Positions 18,722 through 26,617 of a stretch of DNA of 64,000 nt are shown here, one piece after another. A program made the translations under genes and the position numbers. The notes below the pieces were generated by a model that did not search any database, was not told the DNA's origin, and worked only from the letters and a program-made list of their open reading frames with translations. The stretch covers positions 2,223,566 to 2,287,565 of the forward strand of contig NZ_JAUFPK010000001.1 in NCBI RefSeq assembly GCF_030409225.1. The letters are read 5' to 3'. Position 1 is the first letter of the stretch, and every line of letters starts with the position of its first letter. This DNA comes from Aquisalimonas lutea. GTDB lineage: Bacteria; Pseudomonadota; Gammaproteobacteria; Nitrococcales; Aquisalimonadaceae.

Positions 18722-19350
18722 GCGGCACCTCCTGCCTGACCGGGGGCCAGGGCGCGGCCGGCGCCGACCATGGCGTCCCGGGTGACCAGCTCCGCCAGGG
18801 CTTCTTCGCTCCATCCCTCGGTGCCGGCCGGCCGCTGCGGGACGACCAGGTAGCGGATCTCCGCCGTGCTGTCCCACAACCGTACCTCGGTGTCGTCGTC
18901 CAGGTAGACGCCGAACTCCGCCAGCACCGCCCGGGGCTCGCGCACCGCCCGCGCGCGGTAGGCCTCGGACTTGTACCAGCCCGGCGGGATGCCCAGCACC
19001 GTCCACGGATAGCAGGAGCACAGGGTGCACACCACCAGGTTGTGCACCCGCTCGGTATTCTCCAGGGCCACCATGTGCTCGCCCTGGCGCCCCTCGTAGC
19101 CCAGGTGGGCGATGGCCGCCGTGGCATCGTCCAGCAGCCATTGCCGGTAGCCGGCATCGACCCAGGAGCGCGCCACCACGCGGGCGCCGTTGCGCGGGCC
19201 GACCTCCTCGGAGTAGGTCTCGATGATGGCTTCCAGCGCCCCGGGGTCCACCAGCCCCTTGCGGGTCAGCAGCGACTCCAGCGCCTGCACCCGCAGGGCG
19301 GGCTCCGGCGGAACGTGGCTGTGGTCGGGATGATCGTGATCGTGGCTCAT
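18718..19350 (-). CDS. Nitrile hydratase subunit alpha, cobalt type
   Basis: A 210-residue catalytic subunit. The metal-binding claw is CTLCSC at residues 108-113, whose Thr (rather than Ser) at the second place is the cobalt-type signature; the second and third Cys are oxidised in mature enzymes. The N-terminus is unusually His/Asp-rich ([12 protein letters not shown]), which might bind metal. It is first of the alpha-beta-activator operon. The region upstream (19351-19502) is shared with a divergent ArsR-type regulator. No adjacent amidase is seen, so the fate of the amide product is not encoded here. Confidence 0.93.
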   Translation of the reverse strand: MSHDHDHPDHSHVPPEPALRVQALESLLTRKGLVDPGALEAIIETYSEEVGPRNGARVVARSWVDAGYRQWLLDDATAAIAHLGYEGRQGEHMVALENTERVHNLVVCTLCSCYPWTVLGIPPGWYKSEAYRARAVREPRAVLAEFGVYLDDDTEVRLWDSTAEIRYLVVPQRPAGTEGWSEEALAELVTRDAMVGAGRALAPGQAGGAA

Positions 19351-19502
19351 GGGCTCGTCCGGATTGCGATCCTGGTACCGACAATAGCGCGTCTGGCGCC
19401 CGTGTCTACAGTGCGTCCGCCGGACGGCGTCCCGTCATCGCGGGCGACGCCGGCGGATCGCTTGCCGTTGACGGCGGCAATAAAGAATTCAATAATTGTT
19501 GT

Positions 19503-19886
19503 ATGATTGAAAAGAAAGCCCTGGTCGAGATTCTGGACGCGCTGGCCCACGAGGCGCGCCTGGACGTATTCGTGGCCCTGGTGGAGGCGGGCCCGCCCGG
19601 GCTTTCCGCCGGCGGGCTGGCGAGCGCGCTCGGTATCGCGCCGAACGCGCTGTCGTTCCATCTCAACCGCCTGCGCCGGTCGGGGCTGGTGGAGTCCTGG
19701 CGCGACGGCCAGCACATCGTCTACGCCGCCCGCTACGAACACGTCGAGGGCCTGATGGCGTTCCTCGGCGAGCGCTGCTGCGCGCGCAGCGACGAGGCCT
19801 GCTCGCCGGCCTGCGACGCCCGGCGCACGCCGGGCGGGGAACCGCGGCCCGAGCCGGCCGGGCCGGCGTCCGGGGCCGGATCATGA
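19503..19886 (+). CDS. ArsR/SmtB-family regulator with C-terminal cysteine cluster
   Basis: A 127-residue winged-helix repressor. The recognition segment is LASALGIAPNALSFHLNRLRRSGLVE. The C-terminus carries Cys92, Cys93, Cys100 and Cys104 (RCCARSDEACSPAC), a pattern close to As(III)-sensing ArsR proteins with a C-terminal Cys pair and third Cys. It should release DNA when metalloid or metal binds. It is divergent from the nitrile hydratase operon and 23 bases upstream of a membrane protein gene; an AT-rich CAATAATTG element at 19490-19498 next to its start may be the operator. Confidence 0.85.
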   Translation: MIEKKALVEILDALAHEARLDVFVALVEAGPPGLSAGGLASALGIAPNALSFHLNRLRRSGLVESWRDGQHIVYAARYEHVEGLMAFLGERCCARSDEACSPACDARRTPGGEPRPEPAGPASGAGS

Positions 19887-19908
19887 CCACTGGACAAACC
19901 GGGAGGGG

Positions 19909-20382
19909 ATGATGAGCCTGACCACGAACCTGCAGAAGCTGTGGCCGCGGGCGCTGGGCGTGGGCGTGATCAACGCCGTGCTCCTGTCCGCCGTGATGGT
20001 GCCCGTGAACCTGGCAGGCATCTCGCCCATGCCCGAGCCGCCCAGTCTCGCGTTCGCGGAAACGCTCCTGGGCACGGCGCTGCCGTTGCCGGTCGGACTG
20101 CTCTTCCACGTCGCCTACGTCACCCTCTGGTCGCTGCTGTTCATCGCCGCGGCCTACCCGGACCTGGCATTCACCCGCGCGCTCGCCCTCGGCCTGGTCC
20201 TGTGGCTGGCGGCGCTGGTGATCTTCTTCCCGGTCATCGGCTGGGGCGTGCTCGGCCTGGACGTGAGCCCGGCCCTCATCGTGGCCTCGCTGGTTCCCCA
20301 CCTGCTGTTCGCGGTCTTTCTCTGGGGGCTGGGTCGCCTGATGATTCCGGATACCGGGAGCGTAACCGGGCGGTCCGCTTGA
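19909..20382 (+). CDS. Four-helix integral membrane protein
   Basis: A 157-residue protein with four predicted membrane helices (ALGVGVINAVLLSAVMVPVNLAG; VGLLFHVAYVTLWSLLFIAAA; ALALGLVLWLAALVIFFPVIG; ALIVASLVPHLLFAVFLWGLG). No transport or enzyme motif is recognised. The ATG pair at 19909/19912 follows GGGAGGGG. It is directly downstream of the ArsR-type regulator gene and probably co-transcribed with it, so a role in the same metal or metalloid response is plausible but unproven. Confidence 0.7.
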   Translation: MMSLTTNLQKLWPRALGVGVINAVLLSAVMVPVNLAGISPMPEPPSLAFAETLLGTALPLPVGLLFHVAYVTLWSLLFIAAAYPDLAFTRALALGLVLWLAALVIFFPVIGWGVLGLDVSPALIVASLVPHLLFAVFLWGLGRLMIPDTGSVTGRSA

Positions 20383-20441
20383 AAGGGGGCGGGGCGGCCC
20401 CGGCAGGGGGGGGCGGTCCCCGTCGCGGCCGGACCCGGCGC

Positions 20442-20882
20442 CTACTGTGTACCGAACAACGCGGTTTCCTCGCCGTCGAAGGTGTAGACCTCCAGCGGTT
20501 CCGGCTTCGGACCGGGCATGCCCGGGGAGCCCGTCGGCATTCCCGGCAGGGAGATGCCGGTGACATCCGGGCGTTCCTCCAGGAGGCGGTGGATCAGGCC
20601 GGCGTGCACGTGACCTTCCACTACGTAGCCATCCACGACCGTCGTGTGGCATCCCGCCATCTCCCGGGTCACCCCGTGCTCCTGCTTGAGCACCGGCATT
20701 TCGTGGGTCGGTTCCGTGTCCACCGTGAAGCCGTGCTCGCGCAGGTGATTCGCATGGGCCTCGCAGCAGCCGCACTGCGGATTCTTGTAGAGCGTGGCGT
20801 GGAGCATGTCGTGGTCGGCATGGACGAAGCCGCCGACCAGCAGTCCGCCCGCGGCGATCATCATCAGGGTCAGGTCTTTCAT
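20442..20882 (-). CDS. Exported DUF411 metal-binding protein
   Basis: A 146-residue periplasmic protein with an N-terminal signal peptide (LTLMMIAAGGLLVGGFVHA) and the DUF411 core: YKNPQCGCCEAHANHLREHGF with the CxCC cluster at residues 37-40, then GVTREMAGCHTTVVDGYVVEGHV and an SLPGMPTGSPGM Met-rich loop. Family members are linked to copper tolerance and bind Cu through Cys, His and Met. It follows the multicopper oxidase gene by 30 bases in the same direction, so the two likely form a copper-handling operon. Confidence 0.88.
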   Translation of the reverse strand: MKDLTLMMIAAGGLLVGGFVHADHDMLHATLYKNPQCGCCEAHANHLREHGFTVDTEPTHEMPVLKQEHGVTREMAGCHTTVVDGYVVEGHVHAGLIHRLLEERPDVTGISLPGMPTGSPGMPGPKPEPLEVYTFDGEETALFGTQ

Positions 20883-20911
20883 GGTTTCATCTCCAGTCGT
20901 GGTGTAGCCGG

Positions 20912-22342
20912 TCAGTCGCGTACCCGGAACATGCCCCGCATGCCGCCGGCCTGGTGCTCGGCAATATGGCAGTGGAAGAGCCAGTCACCGGGGTTGTCGG
21001 CCACGAAGGCCGCTTCGATCGTGTCGTCGGGGTTCATCAGGACCGTATCCCGGAATGGCTGGTAGGGCTCCGCTGAGCCGTTTCTCGTGAGCACCCGGAA
21101 GTGATGGCCATGCAGGTGGACAGGGTGATGCCAGCGGGTATCGTTGCGGAAGACGATCCGGCAGCTCTGGCCCCGGGCGAGAGTGAACGTAGGCTCCCGG
21201 TTGCCTTGTCCCGGGCCTTCCACGGGCCTGCCGTTGACCGTCCACGCCATGCCTTCACGCATCATCCGCATCATCTGCTGCATGCCGGTGCCGCCCATCA
21301 TGCCGCCGCCGAAGACAATCTCACGGGTTTCGGCTCCGTCGAGATTCGGCTCCGGTACCGGATTTGCCGGCAAGGCCGGCGGAGACCCAGCCGGTGCTGT
21401 TTCCCGGACCTGACTACCGGTGACGGTGAAGGCCATGAGCTGGTACTCCATTCCCCGGTAGAACGTATCGCGGACCACGAACGGTCGGTCCGCCTCCGCG
21501 GGATAGTCGAGGACCACATCGGCACGCATGCCCGGGCCGATGACGACCCGGCCGCCCTCGGGTTGGTGGGGCGTGACCGGCTGGCCATCGAAGGCGATCA
21601 CGTGCACGGGCAGGTCATCGAAAGCGAGCCCGAAGATGCGGCCATTGGCGGCGTTCATCAGGCGCAGCCGTATGCGCTCGCCCGGGCGAACGTCCATGGC
21701 GTGCGGCAGCCGTCCATTGACGGTTACCGTATTGCCGATCCGGCCCGCGTGGCTCATGTCGTGGGGATTGTTGAAGTCCTCGGTGATGGCGCCCTGTCGC
21801 GTCAGCCGCCAGTCGTCCAGGAGCCAGGCGATATCCCGGTCCACCGGGTACGGATCCGGCTCTTCCACCACCAATGCCCCCACCAGTCCGCGAGCGAGTT
21901 GCTCGGGGCCGTTCAGGTGGGAGTGGTACCAGTACGTTCCGGCATCGGGGAGCTCGAAAACGTACTCGAATGTCTCTCCCGGTGCCACCGGAGGTTGCGT
22001 CAAGTGAGGGACACCGTCCATGGCATTGGGCAGGCGGATCCCGTGCCAGTGGACGCTGGTGGGCTGTGCGAGCCCGTTGTCCAGCAGAATGCGAAGCTGC
22101 TCGCCCCGGCGATACCGCAGCGTCGGACCCGGCACGATCCCGTTGTAGCCCCAGGCGCCGGAGACTGCAGGGCCGACAGGCTGCAGGGACCACGGGGCGG
22201 GGCCGGTACGGAGCCGGAAGAGGTCGTCGGTTGCCGGCAGCCGGCGGCTCCAGGCGGGCAATGCGGCGAGGCCGAGAGCGCTGGCGCTGGCAGCCAGGAA
22301 TCGGCGGCGCGACAGCCCCCGGAGGCGGTATAGGTCGGACAT
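20912..22342 (-). CDS. Tat-exported multicopper oxidase (CopA/CueO-like)
   Basis: A 476-residue periplasmic oxidase. The Tat signal is LSRRRFLAASASALGLAAL. All four copper-ligand motifs are present in order: HWHG (TSVHWHGIRL), HSH (YWYHSHLNG), HPVHLHGHHF and the C-terminal HCHIAEHQAGGM, which supplies the type 1 Cys-His pair and the trinuclear cluster. A Met-rich loop (GGGMMGGTGMQQMMRMM, about residues 345-360) is like that of cuprous oxidases. It probably oxidises Cu(I) and protects the periplasm. It is upstream of the DUF411 gene and downstream of a Cys-rich exported protein in the same direction. Confidence 0.92.
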   Translation of the reverse strand: MSDLYRLRGLSRRRFLAASASALGLAALPAWSRRLPATDDLFRLRTGPAPWSLQPVGPAVSGAWGYNGIVPGPTLRYRRGEQLRILLDNGLAQPTSVHWHGIRLPNAMDGVPHLTQPPVAPGETFEYVFELPDAGTYWYHSHLNGPEQLARGLVGALVVEEPDPYPVDRDIAWLLDDWRLTRQGAITEDFNNPHDMSHAGRIGNTVTVNGRLPHAMDVRPGERIRLRLMNAANGRIFGLAFDDLPVHVIAFDGQPVTPHQPEGGRVVIGPGMRADVVLDYPAEADRPFVVRDTFYRGMEYQLMAFTVTGSQVRETAPAGSPPALPANPVPEPNLDGAETREIVFGGGMMGGTGMQQMMRMMREGMAWTVNGRPVEGPGQGNREPTFTLARGQSCRIVFRNDTRWHHPVHLHGHHFRVLTRNGSAEPYQPFRDTVLMNPDDTIEAAFVADNPGDWLFHCHIAEHQAGGMRGMFRVRD

Positions 22343-22420
22343 CGGTGCTACTCCTCGTCAAGACAGGGTCGGTGGCGTACCGACCGGTCCTCGGCTCCGA
22401 CAAGAGCCGGTCCATCGGGA

Positions 22421-22768
22421 TCAGACGACAGGAGTGGATCGCGGCGGCGGTGGCTCGACCGTGTTGGAATACCGGGTCTGACGGGAGGGACCGCTGACCG
22501 CATACCGGCGCTCGCCATCCTGACCCGCGGTACTGGTATCGATGCAGGCCGTGGCCGATGAGCACGTGGTACCGCAGGAATCGGCCGCCGGCGCGGGGGA
22601 ATCCGGCTCGGCGCATGCCGCGCACACCGCAGTGGTCTCACCCGTTACGTTCGTGCCAGGGCTGCCCTTGGGGGCATTGGCGTTGCACGCCATGACCGCT
22701 GTCCCGTGCAGAAGCATGACAGCGGTGACCAGCAACGCAATGGCGAGGACGAGAGGGCTGCGAACCAT
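22421..22768 (-). CDS. Cys-rich exported protein, possibly metal-binding
   Basis: A 115-residue product from the ATG at 22768 with a signal peptide (MVRSPLVLAIALLVTAVMLL) and a mature region containing seven Cys (CNANAPKGSP, AVCAACAEPDS, DSCGTTCSSATACIDTS). No named family is certain. It resembles the small Cys-rich proteins that precede copper-resistance genes, such as the CopL group, in position and character rather than clear sequence. An in-frame TTG at 22798 is an alternative start. It heads the copper-oxidase cluster and faces the AT-rich operator at 22848-22879. Confidence 0.55.
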   Translation of the reverse strand: MVRSPLVLAIALLVTAVMLLHGTAVMACNANAPKGSPGTNVTGETTAVCAACAEPDSPAPAADSCGTTCSSATACIDTSTAGQDGERRYAVSGPSRQTRYSNTVEPPPPRSTPVV

Positions 22769-22847
22769 GCACTGAGTATTGCACCGCCTCACCGGCAAGT
22801 AAACGCCGGAAAGCCGGAGGTTTTGATGCTGGAGATCCGCATTTCGC

Positions 22848-22879
22848 TAGTATATTCAAATTATCAATTGAATATACTA
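22848..22879. promoter_or_regulatory. AT-rich palindromic operator, 12-base arms
   Basis: TAGTATATTCAA (22848-22859) and TTGAATATACTA (22868-22879) are exact reverse complements around an eight-base AT-rich centre. In DNA of about two thirds G+C this is conspicuous. It lies between the Cys-rich protein gene (leftward) and the ArsR-rhodanese gene (rightward), with the downstream arm about 50 bases from the latter's start. It resembles the AT-rich operators of ArsR-type persulfide sensors such as BigR, and probably binds the product of the adjacent regulator gene. Confidence 0.75.
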
Positions 22880-22927
22880 AAATGTAGTATGCATCCATGA
22901 CAGCGCGTATTCCCGAACGAGGTGCCG

Positions 22928-23587
22928 ATGCCGCAAGCCCGCCAGGAACTCTTCGACACGCTGTCCGGAGTAGGACGCGCGCTGGGTAACGGCCACCGCC
23001 TGGAGCTTCTCGAGCGGCTGGCGCAGACGGAGGCGCCGGTCGAGGCGCTGGCGCACGCGACTGGCCTGTCCGTGGCGAATGCCTCGCAGCACCTCCAGCA
23101 CCTCCGTCGGGCGGGGCTGGTCACCACGCGCCGTGATGGACGCCGTGTGGTCTACCGCCTCACCGACGAGCGGATCGTGACGCTGATAGGGCTCATGCGG
23201 GAGGTCGCCGAGACCAATCTTGCCGAGGTGGAGCGGCTGGTCGGCAGGCTGTTCGCCGACGACGACGCCGATGGCGCGCTCGAGCCCATGTCCCGGAACG
23301 AGCTGCGGGCGGCGCTGGAGCGCGGCGATGTCGCGCTCCTGGACGTGCGCCCGGAGCCGGAGTACCGCGCCGGCCATCTGCCCGAGGCCATCAACGTGCC
23401 GGCGGACCGGCTCGAGGCGATGCTGGATCGGCTGCCGCGCGACCAGGAGATCGTTGCCTACTGCCGCGGCCCTTACTGCGTGCTCTCCCACGAGGCCGAG
23501 CAGTTCCTGCGGCGCCGCGGGTTCCGGGTGCGGCGGTACCGGGAGGGTTTCCCGGAATGGAAGGCGGCCGGGCTGCCCGTGGCCTGA
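22928..23587 (+). CDS. ArsR-family regulator fused to a rhodanese domain
   Basis: A 219-residue two-domain protein. Residues about 1-95 are a winged-helix ArsR domain (VEALAHATGLSVANASQHLQHLRRAGLV). Residues about 115-215 are a rhodanese domain whose active loop is YCRGPYCVLSHEA; the first Cys is the likely persulfide-carrying residue. Such fusions are linked to sulfur or metalloid sensing. The ATG at 22928 is preferred to the GTG at 22922 because the GAGG ribosome site overlaps the GTG. The AT-rich palindrome upstream is the probable autoregulatory operator. A methyltransferase gene follows 53 bases later. Confidence 0.88.
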   Translation: MPQARQELFDTLSGVGRALGNGHRLELLERLAQTEAPVEALAHATGLSVANASQHLQHLRRAGLVTTRRDGRRVVYRLTDERIVTLIGLMREVAETNLAEVERLVGRLFADDDADGALEPMSRNELRAALERGDVALLDVRPEPEYRAGHLPEAINVPADRLEAMLDRLPRDQEIVAYCRGPYCVLSHEAEQFLRRRGFRVRRYREGFPEWKAAGLPVA

Positions 23588-23640
23588 CGCGGATCGCCGC
23601 ATGCCACGCCGTTGGGGGAAGGGCGATCCGGAGGAGAGCG

Positions 23641-24264
23641 ATGACAATGCAGTCCCACTGGGAGGCGATCTACCGCGACAAGGCGCCCGACGAGGTGAGC
23701 TGGTACCGCCCGCACCTGGAGACGTCGCTGCGGCTGATCCGGGAGGCGGCGCCGGATCGCGCGGCGCCCATCATCGATGTCGGCGGCGGCGAATCCACGC
23801 TGGTCGACGACCTGCTGGCGGAGGGCTACCGGCGCGTCACGGTGCTCGATCTCTCCCGGGCCGCCGTCGACGTGGCCCGGCAACGGCTCGGCGAGCGGGC
23901 CCTTGACGTGGACTGGCAGGTCGCCGACATCACCGGGGCGGCCCTGCCGGAGCAGCACTATGCCGTGTGGCACGATCGCGCGGTGTTCCACTTCCTGGTC
24001 GATCCCGGGCTCCGCGCCGCCTATGTGCGCCAGGCGCTGGGCAGCCTGACCCCGGGCGGAAGCCTCATCATGGCGACCTTCGGGCCGCAGGGCCCGGAGC
24101 AGTGCAGCGGGCTCGACGTCGTGCGCTATGATGCGGCAACGCTGCACGAGCAGCTCGGTCCGCGCTTTGCGCTGGTGGAGCACATCACCGAGGACCACGT
24201 CACGCCTGCAGGGACGACGCAGCAGTTCCTGTACGCGCATTTCCGCCTGCGGACGGCGGGATAG
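23641..24264 (+). CDS. Class I SAM-dependent methyltransferase
   Basis: A 207-residue Rossmann methyltransferase. It starts with HWEAIYRDKAPDEVSWYRPH, then motif I PIIDVGGGESTLVDDLL (SAM binding), motif II VTVLDLS and WHDRAVFHFL. The WY(R/Q)xH N-terminal segment is typical of the group often annotated as tellurite/thiopurine-like methyltransferases, but the substrate is unknown. GGAGGAGAG precedes the ATG at 23641. It lies in the same direction as the ArsR-rhodanese gene, so it may be induced by the same stress. A decayed copy of its 3' end occurs at 29012-29093. Confidence 0.85.
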   Translation: MTMQSHWEAIYRDKAPDEVSWYRPHLETSLRLIREAAPDRAAPIIDVGGGESTLVDDLLAEGYRRVTVLDLSRAAVDVARQRLGERALDVDWQVADITGAALPEQHYAVWHDRAVFHFLVDPGLRAAYVRQALGSLTPGGSLIMATFGPQGPEQCSGLDVVRYDAATLHEQLGPRFALVEHITEDHVTPAGTTQQFLYAHFRLRTAG

Positions 24265-24368
24265 GCGGCTACAGGACAGCGCCGCAGGAACAGTCCGGGA
24301 ACACGGCACGGGCGATCTTGTCGGCATCGGCGACCGGCCGGTGCGACACGGTGTGCGGAGCATCTGCA

Positions 24369-24400
24369 TGGCCCGGCGCCGCGGTAACGGCGCCGGGCCA
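24369..24400 (-). terminator. GC-rich hairpin at the 3' end of the flavin monooxygenase gene
   Basis: TGGCCCGGCGCCG (24369-24381) and CGGCGCCGGGCCA (24388-24400) form a perfect 13-base stem with a six-base loop, 11 bases beyond the monooxygenase stop codon. No strong T-tract follows on either strand, so termination efficiency is uncertain, but position and strength suggest a transcription end, perhaps serving both converging genes. Confidence 0.6.
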
Positions 24401-24411
24401 CTGAGGCGCTG

Positions 24412-26214
24412 CTAGGCCAGGTGATGCACCTCCTGCAGGCCGTAGACGGGCGTCGGGATGCCCTCCATGCGGGCCTTGAGCTGCAGCGCCAGGTAGTGGG
24501 AGTAGTGCCGCGACTGGTGCAGGTTGCCGCCGTGGAACCACAGCGCCTCCTGCCGGGTGGGCTTCCACATGTTGCGCAGCTCGCCTTCCCAGGGGCCCGG
24601 GTCCTTGGGTGTATCCGAGCCCAGCCCCCAGCACTTGCCGACCTTGTCGGCCACGTCCTGGGACACGATCCGGGCCGCCCAGCCGTTCATGGAGCCGTAG
24701 CCGGTCGCGTAGACAATGAGGTCCGCCGGCAGCTCCGAGCCGTCCGTTAGGGTGACGGAGCTCGGGTTGATCCGCTCGATGCTGACGCCGCTGCGAAGCT
24801 TGACGTCGCCGTTGGCGATGAGCTCGCTGGCGCCGACATCGATGTAGTAGCCCCCGGCCCGGCGGAGATACTTGAGGAACAGCCCGGAATCGTCGGCTCC
24901 GAAGTCGAGCAGGAAGCCGGCGGCTTCCAGCCGGTTGTAGAACTCGGCATCGCGCTCGCGGATGGTGTCGAAGGCGGGCTTTTGCATCTGCGGCAGCACG
25001 CGATAGGGGATGGAGGCGAAAATCATGTCCGCCGTGTCGTGGGTGATGCCGTTCGCCACGGCCTGCTCGGAATACAGCGGCCCGAGCACCACATCCATGA
25101 GCGATTCCGATTTCACGATGTGGGTGGAGGATCGCTGCAGCATGGTGACGTCGGCGTCGTTCTCCCACAGCGCCGCGCAGATGTCGTGGGCGGAGTTGTT
25201 CGAGCCCACCACGATGCACTTCCTGCCGCGATAGGCGTCCGGGCCGGGATGCTGGCTGGAGTGTTGCTGCTCGCCCTGGAACGTCTCCGCGCCCGGGTAC
25301 TCGGGGATATTCGGTACACCGGACATTCCGGTGGCCAGTACCAGCTGCCTGGGGCGCAGTGTTACCCGCTCGCCGTTGCGGTTGACGCTGACGATCCATT
25401 CTCCGGCGGCCTCGTCGTAGCTGGCGCTTTCGCATTCCGTGGACGTCCAGTAGTTGAGCTCCATCACCTTGGTGTACATCTCCAGCCAGTCACCGATCTT
25501 GTCCTTCGGCGAGAACACCGGCCAGTTGTCCGGGAAGGGCAGATAGGGCAGGTGGTCGTACCAGACCGGATCGTGCAGGCACAGCGACTTGTAGCGGTTG
25601 CGCCAGGAGTCGCCCGGGCGGGGGTTTTTCTCCACGACGATGGTGGGCACGTCCATCTGGCGCAGGCGCGCAGCGAGGCCGATGCCGCCCTGGCCGCCGC
25701 CGACGATCACGCAGTAGGGCTGGCGCGAGTAGCCGAGCTCCGCCTGCTCGCGCTCGCGCGCCTCGCTCCAGGTCTCGCGCTGCTTCGAGGCCCCGTGGCT
25801 GGCCCCTTTCGGGCGGCGGTGGTTCATGGGCTCCGGGTGGTCCCGCAGCTCCGTCATGCTAGTGAGCAACGTCCAGCACTTGCCGCCCTGGAGGCGGACG
25901 ATGCCGCGTCCGTTGGCGACGCCGGTGCGGAACGTGAACCACCCTTCCACGACGCCGTCCGTCTCGGTGGCATCGCCCTCGGGCGCCCATTCGGCCGGCT
26001 GGGCGTGCGGGACGGTGGCGGCGAGCATGGCGCGGATCGCGTCACGGCCCTCGGCGGTCTTGATGTTCCAGGTGAAGCTCACCAGGTCCCGCCAGTAGCA
26101 GTCGTCCAGGAACAGGTGCGTGGCGGCATCGAAGTCCTGCTGCTGCAGCGCGGCGTCGAGATCCGCGAGCCAATCGGAAATCTGCTCGTTCGGGGTGTTC
26201 TGTGTTACCGACAT
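24412..26214 (-). CDS. Flavin-containing monooxygenase with N-terminal NTF2-like domain
   Basis: A 600-residue FAD/NADPH monooxygenase. Residues about 10-130 look like a SnoaL/NTF2-type domain (DLDAALQQQDFDAATHLFLDDCYWRDL); the FAD motif is VIVGGGQGGIGLAARL (about 175), and the NADPH motif is CIVVGSNNSAHDICAAL (about 345). LVYATGYGSMNGW-type ATG residues are near 490. Family members oxygenate soft heteroatoms or ketones; the substrate is not known. The ATG at 26214 has GGAGGAG six bases upstream. A sigma54 promoter at 26327-26342 drives it, with the divergent AcoR-like gene as the likely activator. The previous nine codons in the frame are not used. Confidence 0.88.
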   Translation of the reverse strand: MSVTQNTPNEQISDWLADLDAALQQQDFDAATHLFLDDCYWRDLVSFTWNIKTAEGRDAIRAMLAATVPHAQPAEWAPEGDATETDGVVEGWFTFRTGVANGRGIVRLQGGKCWTLLTSMTELRDHPEPMNHRRPKGASHGASKQRETWSEAREREQAELGYSRQPYCVIVGGGQGGIGLAARLRQMDVPTIVVEKNPRPGDSWRNRYKSLCLHDPVWYDHLPYLPFPDNWPVFSPKDKIGDWLEMYTKVMELNYWTSTECESASYDEAAGEWIVSVNRNGERVTLRPRQLVLATGMSGVPNIPEYPGAETFQGEQQHSSQHPGPDAYRGRKCIVVGSNNSAHDICAALWENDADVTMLQRSSTHIVKSESLMDVVLGPLYSEQAVANGITHDTADMIFASIPYRVLPQMQKPAFDTIRERDAEFYNRLEAAGFLLDFGADDSGLFLKYLRRAGGYYIDVGASELIANGDVKLRSGVSIERINPSSVTLTDGSELPADLIVYATGYGSMNGWAARIVSQDVADKVGKCWGLGSDTPKDPGPWEGELRNMWKPTRQEALWFHGGNLHQSRHYSHYLALQLKARMEGIPTPVYGLQEVHHLA

Positions 26215-26326
26215 GCTGTTCTCCTCCCGTTGATAAGGCACGTGGTTTCGGCACCGCCGGGCGGTTGCGCCCGGCGGTCGTCCACGGCCGGCTGGCCCTG
26301 TCGACCGGGCCTTCGCGGTAGAGCAC

Positions 26327-26342
26327 AGCAGATCCCGTGCCA
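26327..26342 (-). promoter_or_regulatory. Sigma54 promoter of the flavin monooxygenase gene
   Basis: On the minus strand the sequence is TGGCACGGGATCTGCT. It has the invariant GG (-24) and GC (-12) separated by exactly ten bases and matches the consensus TGGCACG-N4-TTGC(A/T) at nearly every key base. Transcription should begin near 26316, about 100 bases before the start codon. The paired operator at 26453-26489, roughly 140-170 bases upstream, is the expected enhancer position. Confidence 0.8.
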
Positions 26343-26452
26343 GTTCCCGGCCGGGCTCGTCGAGAGCCCGTAACGGATTGTGCGTGTTGTATTTTCTTCG
26401 GGCTCGCGGGCGGGGCGGTCCAGCGAGCGGGGACGCGCTGGATCGGGCTCGG

Positions 26453-26489
26453 CGTTACACCTGAGACGCTCATCGTTACAGGTGTAACG
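26453..26489. promoter_or_regulatory. Inverted-repeat enhancer site for the divergent sigma54 activator
   Basis: CGTTACACCTG (26453-26463) and CAGGTGTAACG (26479-26489) are exact reverse complements 15 bases apart. The right half is itself a palindrome, CGTTACAGGTGTAACG (26474-26489). This is the kind of site bound by Fis-type enhancer-binding regulators. It lies between the monooxygenase and the regulator gene at 26618 and could also mediate autoregulation. Confidence 0.65.
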
Positions 26490-26617
26490 AACTGATATGC
26501 CGGGCTTTACATCGATTTGACAGGCCCCTCGGGGTGTGGTGTTTTGGCTCGATAAGGCTGCCTGCACGGCAGCCAATAATATCGGTTGCCGGACACCGGC
26601 TTCCGGGAGGAGAAGAC

